Origin: Cheilinus undulatus | Lineage: Eukaryota; Chordata; Actinopteri; Labriformes; Labridae | DNA: 64,000 nt | Direction: 5' to 3' | NCBI RefSeq assembly: GCF_018320785.1 | Contig: NC_054885.1 | Coordinates: 7,390,921-7,454,920 of the forward strand | Part shown: piece by piece, positions 57,931 through 64,000 of the stretch | How the letters are laid out: every line of letters starts with the position of its first letter | Position numbering within the stretch: position 1 is the first letter of the stretch | Position numbers and translations under genes: made by a program | Notes under the pieces: generated by a model | The model's database searches: none | What the model was told of the DNA's origin: nothing | The model's input: only the letters and a program-made list of their open reading frames with translations

Positions 57931-59559
57931 GAGACCACGTTTGAAACTATATGATTTTATTATTGAAATGATTGATTTTATCTAGAGGTGCAGAAGCTCA
58001 AAAACCCTGGAGTTTAATCATATTTAAAACAAAAGAGAAAGAGAGAGAACAAAAATTGCAAAAAAATTGAGCATATTTGCATGTGGAAATGGTCTTTGAT
58101 CCAAAAAGTATATATGTGTAAAAAAAAAAAAAAATACAAATCTACTATCATATTTTCACCCTAAAGCTCCAAGGGAAAAGGAGAGCACACACTGTGGTAG
58201 TTGTGCAAATATGTTGTCGACATTTTGAAGAAAAAGTGAAGCTGGAAAACAGTGAGGGTTTTTAATCATATTGAAATTACATATTTAGCTATCTCGGCCA
58301 ATGGCTGAAATTATTTTGTAAATATCAAAGTATTGGTGGATACCAACAAAAACCTAATATTGTGCATTGCTAATTCAACAATTGTATCAAATACTGCAGA
58401 AACAAAACAAAAAATGCAACATTTTCAACATTTAACATGGAAATGCTGTGAATTTCAGATAAGTATATGCATAAAAAACTACAGCTAGAGAGGAGAACAA
58501 ATGAGTTGGTCACGTTTGGAAATGAGGGTGGTAGTGGCAAAGGGTTCTTTTTTCTACAGATATTGTTTTATGTTTTCCATATTTATTTTTTCATACTACT
58601 CTTTATTCTTTTATATCTTCTGACCGTAGGAGTACTGCTGTTATACAGCCTTTTCTTCTTTTCAGATGCTCCTGTTTATTTTTGCACCAAAACAGACAGA
58701 TTTACTATATGTGTAAATGTACCTGGAAATAAACCACAATCTGATTATTTAATTGTTTGTAATTTTTTTTCTTTATACCCTTATGCATAATGATTTTACA
58801 GAAATAAGCTGTGCTGTGTGGTTAAATACTATTGTTATTATTACATTTATATTGTATATTAAAGCCTTACCCAAACTTTAGCATGCTGTTGCCCAATTTG
58901 AGACCTGAATATGTGTTTTACAAACAGATTTAATTGCAAATCTTTGGTTTTAGATACAAAAAACTTACTGCGTTTGTGGGGTAAAAAAAAAAAAATACAA
59001 TTAATAAGCCACTGTCATTTATTTTGTTTTGATCAGGCACCTGCAATGTCACTTTAATTTTTCTTTTCTAATATTCATCCATGTAAATACACTTTGTGGC
59101 CCAGCAAACTGCTCCCACATAACATGCAAAGACAATGATAAATTCTTCAGTCTGTAAGTTTTTAAGAGTGTCACCAATTAATCCAACACCAGTTAAACCA
59201 TGACACCGGTTGTATACATTAGACACAATGAATCATTAATAGATGCTATGAATCAAAACTTCTGGCGGTGTATTTGTACTTAAAATAACAACATGCAATC
59301 AAGTATTTTCTGATCATTATTCCGTTTTTTGTTGTTTGTTTGTTTTTAATTCATGTGAATTTTATTTGTTGTTACCTCACGCGGCCCACCGACAGTACCT
59401 CTAGTGATCCCCGGCCCACACGCTGGAAAACACTGGTATATTACATTAATAAATAAAGGCTGGTCTGTATTTGTTGTTATTCTTGGCCTGAAACTATCGC
59501 TTACAGTCAACATGTAGGTTAAATGAAGCTCACTGTTGACATGCATGACTAACGGGCTG
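57931..59559. other. Intergenic, upstream of pmm1
   Basis: AT-rich. 59378-59440 carries one end of a hAT-like element (CACGCGGCCCACC...CACGCTGGAAAACACTGG) whose partner end is not visible. The Phe/Leu-rich frame at 58467-58790 is low complexity. Confidence 0.4.
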
Positions 59560-59760
59560 TCCCGCCCACTTGCTGACGTCAGCGCGCATACCTCGCCTGT
59601 AATTGGCTGCTGGATGAATTACAACATTGCAGACGAAAGCCGACACCTCGAGCACGACGCGCTGTGTTTGTGAAACCGAGCTGAACCGAGCTGTGCCGAG
59701 ACAGACAGGAGACCGAGGCTTCGAGGAAACAAGAGAGGAGGCGTCAGTCGCGTTGAAGAC
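59560..59760 (+). promoter_or_regulatory. pmm1: pmm1 CpG-rich promoter and leader
   Basis: GC box CCCGCCC (59561-59567), palindromic CRE TGACGTCA (59574-59581) and reverse CCAAT box ATTGG (59602-59606) lie in tight order at the start of the only clear CpG-rich block of the window, about 330-370 bp before the pmm1 start codon. This is the standard layout of a housekeeping promoter with CREB/ATF and NF-Y sites. Confidence 0.65.
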
Positions 59761-59931
59761 AGGATATTCACCTAAATTTAAACGTATTTTATTTATTATT
59801 AATGTCGTAACTGTTGGCTAAATCCTGGCCTGATTTTCCCTATGTGTGTGGACATTTGAGGTTGCACGAGACCTCACCTGTGACACGTGCAGTCGGTCAT
59901 CTTCCAAGTTAAAGGAGGAAAAGAAGAAGTG

Positions 59932-60015
59932 ATGGAGAGGAAGAACGGATTTTCTGCGGATAGAAACATCCTGTGTCTGTTTGATGTGGACGGAACTCTT
60001 ACAGCTCCAAGAGAG
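59932..60015 (+). CDS. pmm1: pmm1 exon 1
   Basis: Twenty-eight codons, [20 protein letters not shown] then GTLTAPRE, with the donor GTCAGC. It contains the HAD nucleophile motif. Confidence 0.92.
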
Positions 60016-61559
60016 GTCAGCTCACTTTATCAATATATTGATACCCAGGCAGATTGTGCAGGTCTTATTGATTATTACAGGCTTTCATAATATCACCTGC
60101 ATGATTATTGCTCCTGCAGCTCTGCAGACTTAAGTAACAGGATGTGTGGAAAAATCATTCCAAGAGGACAGTGTGTCCTTCTGACCTATAGACACCAATT
60201 CAAGATATTATAGTTTTTCCTTCCCTTATGCATAAAAACAGGCTGCTTTTTATATTTAACCACACTGAGGTGCTGTGGGAGCTACAGTCTGGTGATACAA
60301 ATGTGTTGTTAACTTTAATACAATACCAGAATTAAAACTTGGACATGATCCCAGTAAAAATCAAAAGATATCAATACCAGTTTGATTCCAGGGCAACGAA
60401 AATAGGACTCCTAGAAACTCTGTAATGTGTAATTTATTGATTTCACTTGCCCGTAGTAGCAGCCAAACTCATGCACACAGTTTAGATTAAGTATTAACAT
60501 TGACAGCAATTAGAAAAGGGTTGCACAACAGAAAAAGTGGGTGGAACCCACTCCTAGCACCCTTTGGCAACATAATGCTAAAGTATCTGTACAATTTAGA
60601 AAGTGTGCATGAGTTTGCATGCAATGTGAGGTTGATAAAGCAAAAAAGTACCAACATTTGCTTTTCAGCACTTCTATTTTTGTTTCTGTGGTATCAAAAT
60701 GGTAGTGCATGTTGCAAAAATCATTTGCAAAATGCAAGAAAAGAGGGTCTGACATGATGAATAGTCGGACAAGAGAAGAAGGTTAAATAGACTAAAAAAA
60801 AAAACAAAAATATTGCCAGTATATTTGTCCAATTAAAGTGGTTCTTTCATGGTTTCTCCCATGGCAGCTCTTCTTACAATTATGACTGAAATGGAAGAAC
60901 ATTTGCCAACATATTTGAGCAGAATACACATATCTTTCTCTTCTGAAGGAAGCATTACCTTTTTACAGCCTAAGCCATTGATGCTGCCTTTATTTTAAAG
61001 CCTTTAATAGTGCTTTTTATGCTCTATTAACTGCCCTGTTTCTGAGCCTCTTTGCCTATTGGTCCATTAGAAATTTATGTAACATATAAAGCAGCATTAA
61101 TCTGTCTTATTTTGAAGCTTGTGTTGTTTTCTAATGATTTATTCCTTCCATTCTTTCCTCCTTTTTATCCTGTTACTGTGCTGAATGCTTGGGTCGACCA
61201 GGGTTGCTGGCTTTGTGTGTGTTTCTGTGGTTTAGTGATCGCAGAGCTTGCCAGCGCCCAGATATTACATAATGTAGCCTCTATTGTGTGAGCTCAGACA
61301 TCTCTCTTCCATATGTCTGAACATTTGAGGATCTGCTCCATGTTACACTAACACAGAAATCACTCAGCAGTACAGTACATTGTGTTCTTTACTTTATTTG
61401 TAAGGATGCTCCAGTAACACAGAGAACACTGTATTCTGCAGAAAATCGACCCAAAGCTGGACGAGTTCTTCCAGGCTCTGAGGAGGAAAGTGAAGATCGG
61501 CATCGTGGGGGGGTCAGACTATTCCAAGATTGCAGAGCAGCTCGGGGAGGGGGATGATG
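59932..61559 (+). CDS. pmm1: Phosphomannomutase 1, first two exons
   Basis: Exons 59932-60015 and 61442-61559 encode the first 67 residues. The enzyme interconverts mannose 6-phosphate and mannose 1-phosphate in the cytosol, feeding GDP-mannose for glycosylation. It belongs to the HAD superfamily. [16 protein letters not shown] contains the catalytic DxDGT motif (nucleophile Asp18, acid/base Asp20), and [20 protein letters not shown] is the next conserved block. [15 protein letters not shown] is nearer PMM1 (SDYCKIAEQLGDGDE) than PMM2 (SDFEKVQEQLG). ATG at 59932 follows AAGAAGTG. Intron phases are 0 then 1. No further exon is visible before 64000, so the gene continues to the right. PMM1 and TNFRSF13C share human 22q13. 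Confidence 0.92.
60016..61441. other. pmm1 intron 1
   Basis: No exon. A weak copy of the unclassified dispersed repeat may lie at 60280-60400 (AGATATCAATACCAG; ATTAAAACTTGGAC). The rest is plain. Confidence 0.4.
61442..61559 (+). CDS. pmm1: pmm1 exon 2
   Basis: The acceptor TTCTGCAG precedes [20 protein letters not shown] and [18 protein letters not shown]; the donor is GTGAGC. Leaves in phase 1. Confidence 0.93.
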
Positions 61560-62131
61560 GTGAGCATTCCTGTCTCAAGCTCTTTTCTCACATAAAACCC
61601 TTAACCACAGAAGATTCCATCACATTTGCTCCTCACAGAACAAAATTCTCCTGCTGTTTTCCTGTCAGTCAGTGGAGGGGTGGGCAAGGGGAGAAATAAT
61701 AGGGGGTAAGCAGGGGAAATTCAGGGTAAATTAATGTCTTGATACCTCTGTGGTTTGAATTCTCACATGCAGCTCACCCAGATAAATATAGGACACATTC
61801 AAGATCCCACAAGGTATATCCAGTTGATAGTAAATCCCTGTTTCAATTTGTGAGACAATGAGGAATTTTTTTTTTTATTGTTAAAGGGGCTCAGCTAGCC
61901 TCTTAGCTCAGTACAAGACTCCTCAAGACTCTTGTCTTTCTTCATCTGGATAGATGATGTGAGGAGGTCTGCCAGACTGAATAAATTGCGATGTTGATTG
62001 CCTCAACGTCAGGTTAATCTATAAAACTGTGGTGGAAGTCACTTTTTTGTGAAGTGTAGGGATTGTACTCAATGTATGTGGAATTTTTCTGATGATATTT
62101 GCAGTGTAGAGGTCTTTTTAGAGCTCTAAAG
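61560..62131. other. pmm1 intron 2, left part
   Basis: Nothing recognised. Confidence 0.4.
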
Positions 62132-63028
62132 CAGTGGTTCTCAACCATTTTGGCCCGCAACCCCCAAAATAAAGGTGCCGGAGACTGGGGACCCCCGCTG
62201 TACCTAAAGGTGGTTGAACACAGCCATGCACAATCAAGGATAGTCTTGCAGACAAGGCTGTCCTTAAAGGGGGAGTTTTCTGGGACCCAGCCAAACTGGG
62301 GGCCCATGGAAGTCAGCAAAACCAAGGTCCATTCTGAAGTTAAGCAGTGAAACCATATTTTATATTTGACCTGAATAATAACCACTCTTATCAAAGAAAC
62401 AGATATCTTTATTTACTCATTTGTGTATTAAATGTTAAAAAACATAATTAATATGGGTTAAAATTGGTTAATAATGTCAGAAATTGGGGAGAAGGTAATG
62501 AAATTGGATTTTTAAACAACATAAATGCATTAAAAGTGGAAAAAGTTGGATAAAAGTGGCAAAAATGGGCACAAAAGTTGGTATAAAAGGATTAAAAAGT
62601 GGCTGAAATTGCTTTAAAGTGCAAAAAATTGGTGGGAATTAGGTGGACTGGGGTGAAAAATTGATATTAGCTGGCAAAAATGGGTCAACTATGTTCAAAA
62701 TGGGCAAAAAGGAGTGTAAAAAGTGGTCGATAGAGGCAACAATAGGTAGAAAGTGGCAAGAATTGATTTAGAAGTGGCAAAAGCAGGCAGGAAAAAGTGA
62801 TGGAAAGGGTTTAAAATGGACAAAAATGGGTTTAAGTGGTAAAAATATGATAAAATTGGCTAAATTGGTGTTAAGTTATGAAAAAGGATTCACATTTGGT
62901 CAAATTGGTGTAAAGTGGCCACAGTGTAACTTAAAAAATATTCATAATTTTTTTAAGGCATCTAGTGTCCCCTTCTCAGTGTCTCACGACCCCCAAGGGG
63001 GCCCCAACCCCAAGGTTGAGAACCACTG
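62132..63028 (+). mobile_element. hAT-like MITE H1d
   Basis: CAGTGGTTCTCAACCATTTT at the left and AAGGTTGAGAACCACTG at the right. The flanks CTCTAAAG and CTCTAAAT are an 8-bp duplication with one change. The interior matches H1a and H1c. Confidence 0.88.
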
Positions 63029-63450
63029 CTCTAAATAACTAGCTTTCCCCCATTCCTCCACTTGATTGCAAAAAACCTATGGGCAAGGAACAGGAGAAAG
63101 AAGGAGATGACAAGGTACCAGGAGAGAGGAACAAGATGGTTTTCATGATTTTCTTTTACTGTCATCATTCAACGGAGCTTGATAGCTTGTTTTTAAAGTG
63201 TAGATAGTGTTGTATTAGTAATACCCAGATCCATGTTTGAAATGTTAAGCTCTGACTTGTGCCAACACAGTGGGAATAATATGTGGCTCACAGTTGTCAA
63301 TGGCTCGTCACTACAAAGCTCCACACTTCTGTTTCTCTCACATCCAGTGCTTTTATTTTGAATGCATATTTTTAATGGGAAATTTAGATTGAATATTAAA
63401 CAGATACAGTGTGGGCAGCAAGCTTGCTGCGCACTCTGATGCAATATCAA
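63029..63450. other. pmm1 intron 2, middle
   Basis: Nothing recognised. Confidence 0.4.
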
Positions 63451-63640
63451 CCTTGGGGCTGTATGGTGGTGCAGCGGTTAGAGCTGTTGCCTCACAGTAT
63501 GGTCTTGGTTTGAGTCACATTAGCTTCCTCCCACACACCAAAAACTGGCTCATCATGTTAACTAGTGACTCTGTACTGTTCATATGTGTTAGTATGACTG
63601 TGAATGTTTGTGTCTCTAAATGTCTTGCCTGTGATTGACT
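63451..63640 (+). repeat. tRNA-like SINE (GGTGGTGCAGCGG head)
   Basis: TGTATGGTGGTGCAGCGGTT and AGAGCTGTTGCCTCACAGTA followed by TTGGTTTGAGTC (B box) form the head of a widespread fish SINE. The sequence then runs to CCTGTGATTGACTGG. The typical 3' tail of this family is seen at 12748-12875. Confidence 0.72.
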
Positions 63641-64000
63641 GGTAAAACTTTTAAACTTGAGACAACAGAAATCAAAGGCGTATCCCCCAGCAACCCTTTG
63701 TAGTGCAAAAAAAGGTTTAATTTGTCTTTGAGTCTTAAAAGCTGTTGAATTTGATGCCTAAAGTTTGCAGAAACTCTGCTGAACTCCCCGCTGAGTTTGC
63801 ACGTTTGCATCTACAGACTGTAAGCAGATCCATCCATCAGGATGAGGATACAACAGGAATGCTGATGAGGTGTGCACAGAGGGAGCTGTGTGGTTTGATA
63901 TCTTTGCCAAGTGTGCTAAAGGTGAATCCTTCTGCATGATGCAAACAGCTGACGGTTGTTTCAGCGGCTGGATGATGCTGCCAAAGGGTGGGAAATGTGA
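63641..64000. other. pmm1 intron 2, right edge
   Basis: No pmm1 exon 3 is recognisable; the intron continues past the window. Confidence 0.4.

Noticed and set aside
58467-58790. 107-aa hydrophobic open frame
   Set aside because: Low-complexity T-rich DNA; no conserved feature.

Overview
The window is vertebrate nuclear DNA, almost certainly from a ray-finned (teleost) fish. Genes are split into short exons with GT-AG introns. The spaces between exons are packed with Tc1/mariner and hAT-type DNA transposons, tRNA-derived SINEs and AT-rich repeats of kinds typical of fish genomes. I could not run a search, so gene names rest on reading conserved protein blocks, in-frame exon phasing and neighbour order.

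Four protein-coding genes are visible. (1) 1598-5020, plus strand: the last three coding exons of phospholipase B-like 1 (plbd1). Its 3' UTR ends near 5.8 kb and is followed by a 42-bp minisatellite (6030-6990). (2) 11876-21078, plus strand: a complete three-exon BAFF-receptor-like gene (tnfrsf13c-like, 197 aa). Its ligand-binding domain keeps only one disulphide pair, while its cytoplasmic tail keeps the TRAF3-type PATELG motif. (3) 45618-23009, minus strand: a complete gucy2c (guanylyl cyclase C). All 27 coding exons can be joined in frame to give 1,082 aa with signal peptide, ligand-binding ectodomain, one membrane helix, a pseudokinase and a cyclase domain with its key residues intact. (4) 59932 rightwards, plus strand: the first two coding exons of phosphomannomutase 1 (pmm1), which runs off the right edge, preceded by a GC-rich promoter with a palindromic CRE and a CCAAT box.

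In human, PLBD1 and GUCY2C are neighbours on 12p, while TNFRSF13C and PMM1 lie together on 22q13. Here the two pairs are interleaved, which independently supports the BAFF-receptor call. The four genes do not form a pathway: they cover lysosomal lipid breakdown, B-cell survival signalling, gut/epithelial cGMP signalling and mannose-phosphate metabolism.

The rest is mobile DNA. Several families of short hAT-like elements carry 8-bp target duplications, and most of these fit nnnTAnnn, the rule known for the Buster group. Their interiors are degenerate tandem repeats. One site in tnfrsf13c intron 2 is a three-layer nest (LINE remnant, hAT element, second hAT element). A separate family flanked by TTAA carries a decayed RecQ-like helicase fragment. 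Tc1-type remnants lie at 1-918, 1899-2945, 27440-27800, 40374-40575, 49786-50700 and 55700-56526. The 14-kb space between gucy2c and pmm1 holds no gene I can support. No rRNA gene, CRISPR array or intact transposase was found. The only tRNA-like sequences are SINE heads.
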